Source of the DNA: Ptychodera flava
Taxonomy: Eukaryota > Hemichordata > Enteropneusta > Ptychoderidae
Length of the DNA: 64,000 nt
Direction of reading: 5' to 3'
Assembly: GCF_041260155.1 (NCBI RefSeq)
Contig: NC_091935.1
Span: 39,165,803 to 39,229,802 of the forward strand
Position numbers and translations under genes: made by a program. Shown here in pieces: positions 12,201-27,200 of this stretch. A model generated the notes under the pieces. It had not been told where the DNA came from. It searched no databases and saw only the letters and a program-made list of their open reading frames with translations. Position 1 is the stretch's first letter; each line of letters opens with the position of its first letter.

Positions 12201-15200
12201 ATTTCTGTAGTTTCAACCATACATGATTGGTAACACAATATCAATTTAGCTGAGGCTGTTCTGTGCATACAATTTATATCTCAAAAAATTTCAGAGTGAC
12301 GAATATTTTCTTTTGTATATTAATAATGGAATGTGGCATTATTTTGAATAAAGACAAAACAATTTTACATGATGACATGCAAACCTATGGTTGTATCAGA
12401 CTCTCTACATCATAGTAATTTGGAATTCAAGGTCAAGATTTTTGTTTTTTTCCATATACACAATCATCAGGCAATCTCAACAGCATCTTTGGAACATGCA
12501 AAGACAACTTTCATACTTAAAGAATAGTGAATATATTTGTAAAAACATTTGATTTGCTTGCTATTTTTGAACTAACTCAAATGTCACACAGATGGCAGCA
12601 TAAATTGCCTCCAACACGAAAAGGTTAGACAGAAATGTGATGTTAGACAGAAATGTGATGTTTGGTGAGATATCTTGGAGAAACAATCAGCTATGCACAG
12701 TGAATTTCCAAGAAAGATTTATTTCTACTCAATGACATGTACATCCTAACTGACCTTGTATGTATCAATTCACATATCAATACTATCATGCAGAATACCT
12801 GGTATTTTGTCTTATCAAGACACAATTGCCAGGTATTCAAACTTGAAGAATTTTCACTGACCATGCCAAACTTTACTCAAGGCCACATACAAGTGTTTAA
12901 CATGGTCAATCCTTTATAACCCTGAGTTCACATATCTTGCAAGGGATCGCAGACTTTTCATGAATGAATAGAACATTTGATATAAACTACGATTTCTGCA
13001 CAGATCCATGTGACAGCTTGTACACACAGCAGATTTCATCAAAGATTAAACAGTACAAAAAACCCTGGCGTACAACAGGTTGAAACATGCCTGCAGTAAA
13101 GTTGATCATACCCATAATCCATAATAAGATATCAGCCAGTATTGCTACATAACTGCGTCATACACTACCTGTATCTACTTGAGTTCAGTGTGCACAAGGG
13201 TCATGACCTCTTGATACACCTGACAGTTATCATATAATCCCATCTCTTTCATTGACAACAGTAAACTCATTTGTATCACATTCCAATTCAGGACTACCTG
13301 TCCTCAATTGACTGACAAACCCCAGTCAAATTTTGACTAGTGTTTTGTATTTTATAATTCCGTTTCACTGCCAAACACCATCACAAACTTCTGTACAGCT
13401 TTTAATTTCTAATGATATTACACTAAAAAAATTAGATGTACACTTTATAGAGCTATCGCACAGTCATTTCTGCCATATCAATGTCATTACACAGTAGCAC
13501 CAATATAAAGTTGTATTATAATCTATAACATAAAAATACCATGGAACTATCAAAATTTCTATATTGTACATATTTTTGCTCAACTGAGAACACATTTTCT
13601 TGATATTTTTAAAATTGCTGCAGAATGTTAATGAATTTTTTCAAACTTTACACACACCAGTAAGTATATCGAGCCCTGCCAATCAATGTCAATCTTGATA
13701 ACGGGTTAATCCTATAAAACACTGATGTCATTATTCACCGCTATGATGATAAGGGACTGTGATTGCAGATATAGATTATTCACTGTGTTGGGTTCAAAGT
13801 ACTACAGTATCCCGAACAAAGTAAAAAAGAAATGCACTTATTCAAAAAGAACATAAACAGTGGATATATCAGAAGTCACAGATTACTGACAAAGTAAACA
13901 AAACTCCAAAACTCTATTTTCTGTCAGTTTGACAGGTAATGTTACCAGATTTGCTTGAACAAAAATGTCAGTTTGCTAAGATTCTTTTCGCAAACTCTAT
14001 CAGAGCAAAAAAGAAACGTCAGGAAAAATTTGTTGTCATTAAAACATGGAGAAGACTTGTTTACCATGAAATGCAAAAAATTTCATCTGATCTGCCATGT
14101 TCCCACTTTTCAAATCTTCTGATACCACTGTATAACAGATGATGAATAGAAGTTTGACAATACAGGAATTTCAAGTAGAATTTCTTGAAATGTTTTGTTG
14201 CTATATAATCATATCATCAACCATTAAAGCTTTACAAACATAAAATTGAAGGAGTTGTATGAAGTCCACCAAAGCACAATTATGCTAGCAATACTTGATA
14301 TACAGATCCCTATGAAGATGTTATTCCCCATAAAATGATGGGATGCCTGAAATTTACTTCTCATACTTCCTCTTTTAGGGGTCACTTTAGTGAAATAGAA
14401 ACAGTCATTAACAACAAAGTGTCATCTTAACTCACTGCTGATTGGTTGGCAGTCCAATGACACTGTTATCTACATTACACAGTACCATGCTAACTCACTG
14501 CTGATTGGTCGACTGGCATTAAATTGTGATAATCCATCACTAGTGATGATGGCAAATTAAAACAAGCCATTAAGACCCATACTGCCCTTTTTGGCTCACT
14601 ACATCTTGTTTCAAGTTATTTCAAAGTTTATCAATCACCTACTAGGTATCCCGGCTGCCTGAAGTATTGACAATAAAATTTTCAAAATACTTTGGATTTT
14701 GTTTTCACTCAGGAAAAAGTACAACCAACTTCACTTCAACCTGTTTTCCTGTGATGACACAATGGAATACTCAATTCATTCAACAAGTTATGAATGTAGG
14801 TAAAAGTTGACCAAATCGTGACTTCTTCATTTCCAACACTGAGAACACGTAAACCACAAAACTACACAGGAATTCCCAAGCTTCATTGAAAGAGTTGGTA
14901 AAATGCCAGAATAACAAGAAGCAATACTTGACCTGATCATTATGCAGCCAACATGACAGAGCACGATGGGGCAAGATGAAAGATTTATTCCACAAACAAA
15001 TGTTTATTTCACAGATCACATTCCACCTCATGCTGAGATGTGCACACAATCAACAATATTGTCAGCTTTCTCAATCATCTTTGCATTATCCATTATCAAT
15101 TCACACAACCATTGTATTGCCAAGACTCTGAATCTACAGGTGTATTGATAGAAGGATTTCTCTTACTCACCTATGACCCATCTTCTGTATTCCACAGGTA

Positions 15201-18200
15201 CAAACTGAGCTGCCCACGCCGGAATTCATCAACATCTAGTGTTGCAACAATCACTTTATTATAGAGCGCATAGGCAACTGATGTTAATACCTGCAAATAA
15301 ACATCATAGTCAGTTCATTACTAAAACATCTGAATCTTTAAATGATTTTCAAAACAGTAAATTCTAAACCATGGTTATGATTTTTTCATCGCTTCATGGC
15401 TCTCTTACTATCTTTCTTCATGACTGCAACATATCTTGGTTGCCATGCCAAAACTGACAATTACTGGGCCCCTGCCAACTTGAAGCTGTGCAATTTAATA
15501 TTATTCTAGGGGATAAGTTTGCAATTACTCAACATGAAAGGTACCCCAGGACTAGCACTGATTCCAATCATAAGTTGGGTATGGTCTTATTTTTGCAATA
15601 TTCATGACATTATGTACTGCATGTAGCTGTACTGCAGTGTGCTGATATGCACATCTATATATGGCGACACTTCAGTGTGTGATGCATTGTGCTGTACTGT
15701 GTAGCATTGGACTGTGTGGCAATGAGCTGAACATATGAACACTGCCTCACAGACAGAACAGAGAGTGCATTATATCAAAATACATTATGCAGACAATAAT
15801 ATGTAACTTTTGATATTTGCTATGTTTTCATTCTCATTGATTGAGTGCATTTCTTTACTTCTTCTCCCAAAAGTATGCTGATAAACAGGGTATTAGCCTT
15901 GCAAACACAACATAAATTGTCCAAAATGCAGTGTTATTGTTGACAAGAGAATTCTTGTCCAGACTGAAATTCAGTTATCAACAATTACATTGGAAATTAC
16001 ACTGATATGCAGGCTATCTTGAAGAGTCAAACACTTAGCTTCTGTAAATGACTTAGGGAGAAAATAGTAATACTGATGTATTTTACAATCAGAATAACAA
16101 TTACTATAGTACATCAAAGGTAATAATTATTTCTAGCATTCAAATTCTTATTAATTTTTGTATTCATTTTCCAATTGAATCACTTAGAGCAAATGAGATT
16201 CTTGTCCATGATACAAATAATTTCACCATTCATTGTAATGTTACAATGACTGAATTGTTTGATTATTACTTTTTTATAGATCAATATCACAAAATATTAC
16301 AAAAAAAAAGTTCTGATAAATTTATGATTGTATGTTGGCATTGACTCACATCAAAAGAGTGAAAATATCCTGCAATACATTTATATGAACAAAACTATTT
16401 TCCATTGAAATGCTACAAGAAGATCAATTATTCACAAACTTAAGGTGGTTGGAAAGGCTAGAGCGTCAGTTATAAATTTCAACAAAACTATTAAAATATA
16501 AAAGTAGTCAACATTCTCTGTGGAATAAAAAAAACTAGACATTTGGGCACAAAGGCATTGCAGAGTTATAGTCTGTTAAAACTTCTGAAAAACTGACCAA
16601 ATAAGAAGAAGTTGGGGAGTCCTTAGTGTATTAACTATGGTAGAGGTCCCCTAGCTTTTCATAAAATGTTTGACAAGGGAAAGTCATTATTTGCTGTTTT
16701 TCAGGAAAGTTTGACAAGGCGGTGCTGGCATTCAGAGTGAGTGACTGCTATTGTAAATGCATTTTTAGATTCTTTGAGTGTCAAAGAGGTGTCAAAAGTG
16801 AGATTAACCAAAAAAACTGCTCTATGACATCAAAAGAGGGGTGCAAATATGGCTTGTTTTCAACATTTTTGACAGAATAACAGTTTTCCTACATAATTGT
16901 ATACCAATTTAATCCAACTTTGAAATGAGATATGGACATGGAATTTTTACAGCCTATTAACAAGGTTACAGATAAGATTTGTACGGCACAATTTTCCTGT
17001 ATTTGAAGTACTTTTTGAAATATCACATTTTGAAATTTGAAAGAATTTTTAATAATTTTTTGATATATAAACCCATGTAAAATCATAAAAACAAATTTTA
17101 TTTACAAATCCTGCCGTACAAATCTTACAATAAATAGTGTCAACATATTTATAACTAATTTGGTAATATTAATACTATCCAATTATTATTAAATTCAAAT
17201 ATGTAAAAAAAAATGAAAAATTAAATTTTAATATTTACTGGTGTCATATTTCAAAACCATGGCTGCAAATATACAATTTTTATATTCTTTGGAGAAAATA
17301 TTAACTAAGGGAGTTATCCTAAAAATTTGAACTAAATATCTTGATTCTAACACTTGAAACTAGACATTAACTCTGAGAAAAGAATTGGTGCAAAAATAGC
17401 CTTTCCAACCACCTTAAAACTAATTAAATGAGTTGGAAAGTACAATCCATTATTATACACCTACGTCTGTAACCTATGGAGTTTCGTCGTACAGTAACTT
17501 TCGGTATCAGAGGACGCGGAGTCCAATAACTTTGACGCGGAGTACAATAACTTTAGGCGTTATTGGACGCTATTTGACCTTTGACCTCAAAACACCTTTA
17601 CGTCAATGCGAGGAAAAAGAAGAGAATATTTTACATTTTTACAACAATTAATACTTCTTAACATTCAGTACTTCACAAAGTAAATCAGGGTCAGTCCAAA
17701 ACCGGTGAATTTGAGTGAAATTATGCTGCTGACGTAAAATTTCTACCACGCGCACTGCGCAGCGCGAGTTGAAATTTCATTCTGTGCACTGTACTTAGCG
17801 GACGCGTTGAACGCGTTCCAAGTCTGCTCGCGATTGCTCAGTGCAGAAGCATCCAAAAATGCCTAAATTTCGACTTTTTTCAAGTAAAGTTGGACTAAAA
17901 AGGTGTATAATAATAAGGTTATTGACAAAATACCAGGATTTATGTCCTCGTACATCGTACGCTACGGTATTGTCCTCAACGCTACGCGTCTCGGACAATA
18001 CCTCCGCTGCACGATGTACTCGGACATAAATCCCGGTATTTTGTGAAAACCTTATATTATCATAGCAACACTTAACTATCTACAATGTATTTGTTCTGGG
18101 GCAGAAACCCGGGCTACAAATAATGACTACTTTCAATATGGAAATGAATATAAATGCATAACTCAGCATCGTCCAAGTCACAGCTATAAAAGTGAATTTT

Positions 18201-21200
18201 ATAACATTTTGCGTTGACTGTGTCTTCCAATAGATGGCAACACGTGATCTTGTATAAAGACACTCTCTGACCACTTTATGTTCAGTTTTAAAATAAATTG
18301 TACAGCCACAGCAACAAAATACTGACAAGTATATTAATGTGAGATGGCATAATTATATCTGCTGACTCTACAAAAATACAAATTTATACAAAAATTAATT
18401 TTCTTTACACAGTGTGATTAAGATTTTCTGCAAATTACTTGTCTACTGTAGACACATAATCACTGCAACTAAGTCAGCATAAATTACACAACTGTGAATT
18501 TCACAACAATTACTTGAATGTGTAAATTTCACAACAATTACAGTTACACAACTGTAAATTTCACAACAGTTACACAAGTGTAAATTTCACAACAAGTACT
18601 TGTGTAAATTTCACAACAATTACACAAGTGTAAATTTCACAACAATTACACTAGTGTAAATTTCACAACAATTACACAAGTGTAAATTTCACAACGATTA
18701 CAAGACAGAATAACTTACACAACAAATGTAAGTTGAGCCTATGAAGACACGGTATACCTAAAACTATTACAATTGTCAATGTTCTGTCAACTGTTGCACA
18801 GACTAAATTTCAATAAACTCAGTCACGTTATCAACTTACCTTTCTAAACTCTGACTCTTCAGTGACGTTCTCTTTGTGAACCAATGCAATGATAATTGGC
18901 AGAGATCCTTTGAACAAGTCTGTTGGTCTGGTTCCTCTATTCATCCTAAAAGCAGAGATATCACAACCAATGTAACTGGTGTTACCAACACAGCTTTCAC
19001 TTAACTACTGACTTAAAACTCAACCTCAGTCTAGCCTTGACATGAAATGAACTTGGCCATGGCATGAACGTCAAGCTTGGCCATGACCTTATACACTCTA
19101 AAAGTCACACAGTCTAGTGTCCTTGGTTTTGTCGGGTTTCCTGATTCCATGAGCTATGCAAATTTATGTCCACAATAACAGCAATAGCAGTCACAGCTAT
19201 GTCACTGACGAAAAAGCCAGCCATCCATGGTAGCTGGGATAAATTTCACCTTTCCAGAATTCCGTAGTCACTGTAACTATTCCATGATTTAATGAATGAC
19301 AGATTCATGAATCATAACAATAGTTTACTGAACATAATTGAAGAGATCCAAAAACACTCTAAAGCATCAGCTGATAACTGACCATTTTGATGAAGTGTGG
19401 AATGACCTGAGAGTCAGATGAGATACTGGAAGACGTCTGTGATCTTCGACAAAGTCAGCCAAGACATCGCTGCATGCAGCATGGTCATCCTCACAACGCT
19501 GACCGGCTTTTAAATCATATCTGTGTGAAAATCATCATCAAAGTTGTCAAAAAAAAAGAAATGAACAGATTGTTGCATTTGTTTTTATACCTGTTATGGA
19601 TGCATCAATACAATCTATTCTCAAAATATACCTGGCTATTCATTTACATAAAACATTACATCAAGTGTAATTGGCACTCCATTAGAAGAGTTGCCAATAT
19701 TTACACTCACTTCACGTCTTTGAAACACACTCCACTAATTGATTTTTGTATTCAGGTTGTAGTGCAAGAGACAAATATTGGTCACAGTTGATGACATTTG
19801 TTTACATCACTGGTACTGTACAATCAATGCTAATTAGATAAGTGAAAGGACTTGCACTCCCTGGCAAATGTATATCACAGAGTGAGATTACACGGTCAGT
19901 CAAATAACTCAATACTTTACTCTAGCAAACAGCTACATCTATGATGCTTTAGACTGACTATATACATCTTTGTTGCACTATAAAATCTGACATGCTTTAA
20001 TAACAAAATAACGACCCATAACAATATGCTTTATACAGGTCAATGAAAGCCGCTCTGTGTGATATGTAAACAAATTAAAAAGAATGCTCTGGAGTGGAAA
20101 ACTGTAATCATGATGCCAGATGCTTGGCAAAGTCCCAGCCACTCAATTAAAAATACTTCGATCCCCAGACAAACAGAACTGTACTGATCCCCTTCTGAAT
20201 TTACCAATTTTGAAACAGGGCAATTTTTTTAGATTTTTAACACCTATCAACTTCATTCACACATGTGACATAAAGTGTGATATTACCCTAATCAAATTGA
20301 ACTGACAAATTATTATTGATATTATACATGTAGCTCTGTCGACATAAAATTGAGGAAAGTGACTGTTTACTCTTGTTAAGCATTATGATGTCAGGTGATT
20401 GGAATAAGACTACTGAATTAGACAATGTTTGAAATAACTGTAAATAGACATAGCAACACAGTGTGTTTTAGCAAATATTACAACAAAGTAAAAGATATTG
20501 AATCTAACATAGCTCAATAATGACAACAACGGACCAATTAGTTCTAAAGGACATGTTTTCAAATATCACTACACATGGACAAAATAAAATCTCTGAAACC
20601 TATTTTGAATTTACAAAGTAGGTATGAGTCCCCCCCCCCTCCAAACTAATAGTGAGAGGCAATCAGCCAGTTTTCACTGCTCGTCTTTAAATATACATGC
20701 ACTCATTTATGGCCTGTTCACCCCCAATTCTTTGTGAACAGGTCCACACTCACCACTGATAACAATACGCTTGGGTCAAACCATGGTGGTGAAAGGGATA
20801 ATGGTCTCCTTGGGGACAATTCAAATGAAACTGACCTACAAAATTCACAATGCGTAGCACAGCCCAAATATTTGTAGCTGCAATTATTGCAGTCAGATAA
20901 TCAGTTTTGATACAAGATAACTGAACAAAGTTGATATTTCACTTTCAGTGAGTGTGTTCAAAACTGGAAATGCTTACAATATGAAGACATGCAGCCATAC
21001 TCTTTAAAATGAAAGTTTGGTGTCATTTTACATTGCCTTAAAAATAAAGTTTTCCACAACAATTCTTTTCTTCATACATTTGGCAAATACAACAAATACA
21101 ACATACCACTTCCACACAAGCCATGACATGATCACATGTTTGAACATGTCAGAAATCATACAACATACAGTAAGTATTGTTGCAAATAACATGTATAAAA

Positions 21201-24200
21201 ACACTGGTTTTGATGATACAAGCCTTAAAATAAATTAACTATTATTTTTTTCCCAAACAAAATAGTATTTTGTCAAATCCAGACTGATTATATCTGCCTT
21301 TACTGAGGAAACACGACCATTTCACAGGCTACCTCTGTAAATGTACCTAAGGATTAAAGCTAGCTGTTTGTAAACCTGCACAAGAGATTAGAATATGGAC
21401 AGTAATGGCATCAAGAGAAGACTGTGAACTATCCCTCACAGTGACATCCTTGACAGAAACTTTCAACTCAAAAACATATTCCATGACTCTGTATATTAAT
21501 GGTTCATGGTCATATACATGTAAGAGTCCAGCATCAGGACACTGCATCACTTTGCAAACAACTTATATTTCAGTTCTTTGTCAGTTCACCTTGTTATCTT
21601 CACATGGCACATCAATTTCACTCCTAACATTGATAAAGAATTGATTGGGGAATCTTAAACATCTCTATTTGTATAAAACCTAATTAAACCCTATGAGGAA
21701 TTTTGCTTTTTCAGTGTCAACAATGCTCAGAGTTCAGAGCAAACTATTTACTATTATTCAAGTTTGGTGTTGTATAAGGTGATGCTATTGACTGGTTCAA
21801 CAAAGCTTATTCAACAGACAATAGTAAGAATGCACAGCTGACCTGCTTTCAGTCACATTGTAAGGCTGTAGTGTACTATGGCTATCCTAGGGATAAAAGC
21901 CTTGACCAGATTCAGCAACAAGCTGACATCACAGTTGACCCTGAGCCATAACCTTCAAACTCATGATCAAAAAAACCTGTTATGCTAAACAGCATTTGTC
22001 CATGACAATGATGGTCATCTTTAGTAACAGGGGATATGAACTTTACTGTCTGTACTGAGTTAGCTTCCAACCTTCAGAGTTGTCAAACCATATATTAATC
22101 ATCATTCACTTTGATATTACCATAGATACTGTCCCAGCAATATATCTAAACACAGTGTGTGTAGCTGATCTATGCATCTATCTTATCTAGCTGTAGAACA
22201 TAAAGCTACAAACTTGTCCTACACAGTCAAAAGGAAAAGTTGTAACACAAAACCTTATTTGTCCTGCCTTTTCAATCTACACAACATATATCTCCCTTAA
22301 AACACTTGAAGAAGTACAAGTGATAAGGCCAAAAAATAAATTGTGTTGTTCGATGGTTTTCAAAAACAGAGTAGGTAGGTCGGCATGAATTTTTTTCCCA
22401 AAATATTTTTTTTTAAATATGCATTTTTCAGGGGTTCAGGGCGGTCAAACACTGGCCACAACATTTCCAGAAAAATGTATCATACAAATAAACTAAAAAA
22501 AACATAAAAGACATCCTTGTTCAAGCAAAAATCAAATGCCAAGTTATGACCGCATGATTTTACGGATTTTTTCTTTCTTTTTTTTAAATCCATGTTTACG
22601 TAGCTCTAAAAAAACACTTGTGAGTATAGTTACATTGAGCTGAGTAACTTTTTCTTTCTTTTTTATGATTTGCATTTCTAAATTTTGAATTAGGTGACTA
22701 ATACTGACAGAGATAGGTAGAAAATTGTAAATTGTATTGTTATTTGATTGTACCTTGGAAGTCAGATGCATTAACAAGAAGTAGCTACATTATTACCAGT
22801 AGCATAACTTCAAAGTGCTACACTGCATCACAGATTGGGAGGCAAACTACATGTATTTCTTTACGCCCAGAAAACCAAACTGAAACTGATATCATTGTGT
22901 TTCATTGTATGTGATCCATGCCATTGGCTAGTGAACAGGTGTGATTCAGATAGTATGACTGATTTTTGTTCTGATTCCCTGAACTGTACATTAACCTACC
23001 ATGGCTGGGAGCCGTAATGCATTAGTTATCACAGCTTTGAGCAATGAATACTGACAGCAAACATGTTGTACCAGTTTGTGGGTCAGTTAGCCATCTGTCA
23101 CAGAAAAGCACAAGATCTCTTCACCATAATACTCGTCTACATGTGATTTCTACCTATTATTGTATTTCAATACAAATATCACAGAATTGGAAAGTGGTTA
23201 AGTCACAACTTACTGTACTTCCCAAGTCTTTACTACCGCTGTACTGAACACTAGTCTTTTGACTGTAAATTCCATACTGTATCAATTAATATTAAAACAT
23301 TAACTACTTGAAAATTCACTGATATCTCCAACGTTAACAAACACTTCAATTAGCCAATGTTAGTAGCAATCATTATTTTTTGTTATGATTATACAATATG
23401 CAGTTTTAAAGTGTGCAGTTTTACTTTTACGCATGGATGAATATGGTAACACACATTTTAAAATTTTTCCACATCAAAATTCTTATGAGGAATAAACTAT
23501 CTACATCAGAATCAGTTACTTGGGAGTACCAGTACTAGTTTTGTATTACAAATAGCTGTTCCATCAGCATTATCTGCTCAGTGGAAAGTATAAATTGACC
23601 AATCAGCCACTGTGTGTGATGCAGAAAGTCTGTTTTGACCAATCAGCCACTGTGTATGAGATGTAGAAAGTCAGAGATTGACCAATCAGCCACTGTGTAT
23701 GAGATGTAGAAAGTCAGAGATTGACCAATCAGCCACTGTGTATGAGATGCGGAAAGTCAGAGATTGACCAATCAGCTGCTTTGTATGAGATGTAGAAAGT
23801 CAGAGATTGACCAATCAGCCACTGTGTATGAGATGTAGAAAGTCAGAGATTGACCAATCAGCCACTGTGTATGAGATGCGGAAAGTCAGAGATTGACCAA
23901 TCAGCCACTGTATATGTGATGTAGAAAGTCAAAGATTGACCAATCAGCCACTGTGTATGAGATGTAGAAAGTCAGAGATTGACCAATCAGCCACTGTGTA
24001 TGCCATATATGATGTTGCAAATATTGAATAAAACTGCAAATATTGCATACGACAATCTTCAAGATTTTTCACAGCAACTTGTTTCATCTAGTTTAAAGAC
24101 CAATTGTACCTCCACTTCTAAAACACACCAAACACAGATGTACATCTGCACTGACATAAATGTTGTGAAACTCTCTGAAGTTTCAGCTTTCAGGTAGCCT

Positions 24201-27200
24201 TAACCTCTTCACTCTCTTTGACCAAGTAATAAAACTACTTCACTTACAGACTCGCTGTTTTTCAGTGTGCCTACGCTTCACCTGATCACATAAATACATC
24301 AAACACAATACAACCTGATCATAGGATGTTTTGTAAAGACTGCCGTTATATAACTAACATAACTTTGGTAATCTGGTATGTAAGAAATTCCTACAATTGG
24401 TATGACAGTGAACTGTTTGCATACAATTGAAAGTTATATCAGACTGAACCAAGACACTCAGTCAACCTCACTGTTGATAGTCCTGCCTCACACAGCATGA
24501 TCTACAAACATACACTATACAGAAATACCTTATACAGATACTGTTTCATTTCAAAGAGGTCATGGAAGGTCATTCCTATCAGACTGACCCATATAGCTGA
24601 CTGTAAAGTTTTGAAAAATCAAAATTCAACTTTAGCAAAATTAATATCCCATCTTTCCCGGTAAGGACACTAGCTGCTCAAAATGTGGAAGAGACTTAAA
24701 AGTTACAAGAGGTAGTGACAATTCACATTTTACTTAAAGTGACATTCAGTTTGCAGTTTCATTGTAGATACTCACAATTGCTAATACTTATCAAGTTCAA
24801 GGCCATGACATAATGGATGAAGGTATTTAGCACAGTTACAAAATGCACCAACCAATGTATGTGGGTGATTAACAACACACGTTCAATGCTTCACCCAGGA
24901 GTTTGAAGAACACTATTGAGTTGTGAGTAGATCCTTGACTCATATAATTGTAAAGTTGAATGACTTGAATGTGCCGTTTTAGAGAGAAATGTGTAACAAG
25001 GCTTTATTAATGAAACCATTACATAACACATAAATAACAAAAAGTTCATTTAATCGCTTACTTGTGAGGTGTATGAAATTCATGAATCTGATTGTTGGTT
25101 TCGTCTTCCAGTGTTGATATCAATGGAACACCAAGTTTAAACAGCAACACTTCAATACCATCCCGACGTAACATCTTCACCTTCAGTGCAATTCAGAACA
25201 GAAAATTAGAAATACATTAAATACACTATTGAGGCAAAGACTGCGTCTTTTACTACATTTATAAATGACAACTGATTACAAAGAAACTGAAGACTTTTTG
25301 GCAGAGTGACAACTATTCTTGCACTGACTTGATATTAAATTTATAATGACTCATTATGGTCTTTTTATAGACTATATTACATGACTAACATTTCATATCC
25401 TGATATTTTATTTGGTTTTAAAATACACGTTCCCTTACCAATTTAAACTGTTTCACCTACTCATCCCAATGTCCCAGTATGTGGAGGACACTCATGATGT
25501 TTGATAATGATGGGGATGTTTGTATAAAGCCCAGGTGAGCAGATGAACAAATAATTTGCCATAGTGTGATTGGATTGCATGTACATGAAGTAACAGAGTA
25601 CAGTGGCCTGTACAATATGTTTTGCAAATGCTGACTCAGCACTTTTTATTAAAATTCCTCTGTTTCTTATGATCATCTGCAATGTCACCACATTTTATAA
25701 CAAAATGCATAAAAACAGATGCCTAAAACTTTCTGACTTTAAAGACAGTGTACATCACGACACAAGGAAATGAATCGTCATATGGTTAATCTCAATCTTT
25801 GTTACAATGTTTCATTTCACTTCTAAGATATTGTGTCAAGTAAAGTGAGAAAGAAATATTTCACAAATGATATCACCATTTCAGCGATACAGCCTCTAGA
25901 CTGAAATCTATCTAGAAGATCGATGAAGATTTATTTTACTGTATTATACTAGATGTTAAACATATATTTGGAATCTTGTGAGGTAAAACATACTCTGTGA
26001 TTTCCTGAGAGGATTTTTGAAATATCAGAGGATATTACTGAAAAAGATGCCTTGGAAGGGGATAAAATACTGTGTCAATTGACGCTCACCTAAGGAACAC
26101 TTGTATACATGTCGTTTTAAATTTCAGTATATGCAGTGGACCCTTATAGCTCCATGCTGTGACAGAATGTAACCGCGGTGATACGTGAGATGAAATTGAC
26201 AAGTCAAAGCACTGAGCTGACTACATTACAGTTGATGAATCAAGGCGTGGGCTTTACTGCAGTACAATTAATAGCACAGACTACACTGCAGTACATTTGA
26301 CGGATCAAGGCCATTGATACTGGTATCTGAAGTATTCACATAATTTGCTAGATCAATGTCAATAATTACTGATATGGTTAAGGCTGTCAATCAAAAGTTT
26401 CGATACCTCTCCTCTATTTTCATCAATTTACTTTCACCCTAGCATTACACTTATCACAGTGATAAAACTTTGGACTGTACAGTGATATATTGCAAATACA
26501 GTCCATACATCACCTGCTCAGTGGCGTTTCATCAGTTTCATTATCATTTAAAACACAGTGTTAATATTATTGTCTTTGTATAAAAATTCTTTTACTGTAC
26601 AATTATTCACTTCATCAGATTTGTCACTAAGAGGGCACATTTTACAAATGCTTACGGACAAAGTTACAAGACACAGATGGCCATGAAATGAGAACTGATT
26701 TCAAATATCATCTGATACTGTGCAATGAACTGTTTGTGATTAATTTCATAGTATCAAGAAATGAATATAAACTATCATTGGACAACAAACAGGAACAGAG
26801 AACTTTGAAGACGTTACCGTAATGTACAGTAGAGTCTTTCATGAAATATTAAATGTAAACTCAACTAAATTAAAATTTGAAGTATATAACACAACATGTA
26901 AAATGTTTTGAAAGCAGCCATCGATATCTTTCAGAAAAGACATTCTAAGAGTAAGACTTTGATGTGAGTGTCAATTTTGACAGAGTAATGCATCAGGTTT
27001 AAGTACAGCTAAGCTTCTATAGAAAAATCAGAAAAAATCATGTGCGTTCAGTTCAAAACAAAACTTTTGCCATATTTGCTCATTCTTGACTGTAGTAAAT
27101 TGATAGTATCCTCCTATCAATATTTTCATGAATGTGTGATCATGGCAACCAATCGTATTAAAGACATTTAGCATACCAATATTATTCATGAGGAGGATAT

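Larger units (their letters stand above)
9232..25180 (-). other. TXNDC16: TXNDC16-like exons 16-19: fifth thioredoxin-like segment and C-terminus
   Basis: Residues about 752-927. LPIIIALVHKENVTEE, then helix, VIVATLDVDEF, a short loop, and TVPSLYVYPR form the thioredoxin beta-alpha-beta core with a cis-Pro but no CxxC. The exon 18 to 19 join uses donor C|GTGGGC at 15,218/15,217 and acceptor TTTCCAG|AG at 9,465/9,464. It is the only phase-1 donor I found that keeps the frame open and gives normal loop length. The consensus-looking donor GTGAGT 52 nt further on comes directly after an in-frame TAG. The protein ends KTEHF with no KDEL. Confidence 0.6.

Noticed and set aside
23597..24002. CRISPR-like array
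   Set aside because: Units are contiguous 43-bp tandem repeats with no distinct spacers, in a eukaryotic intron: a minisatellite.
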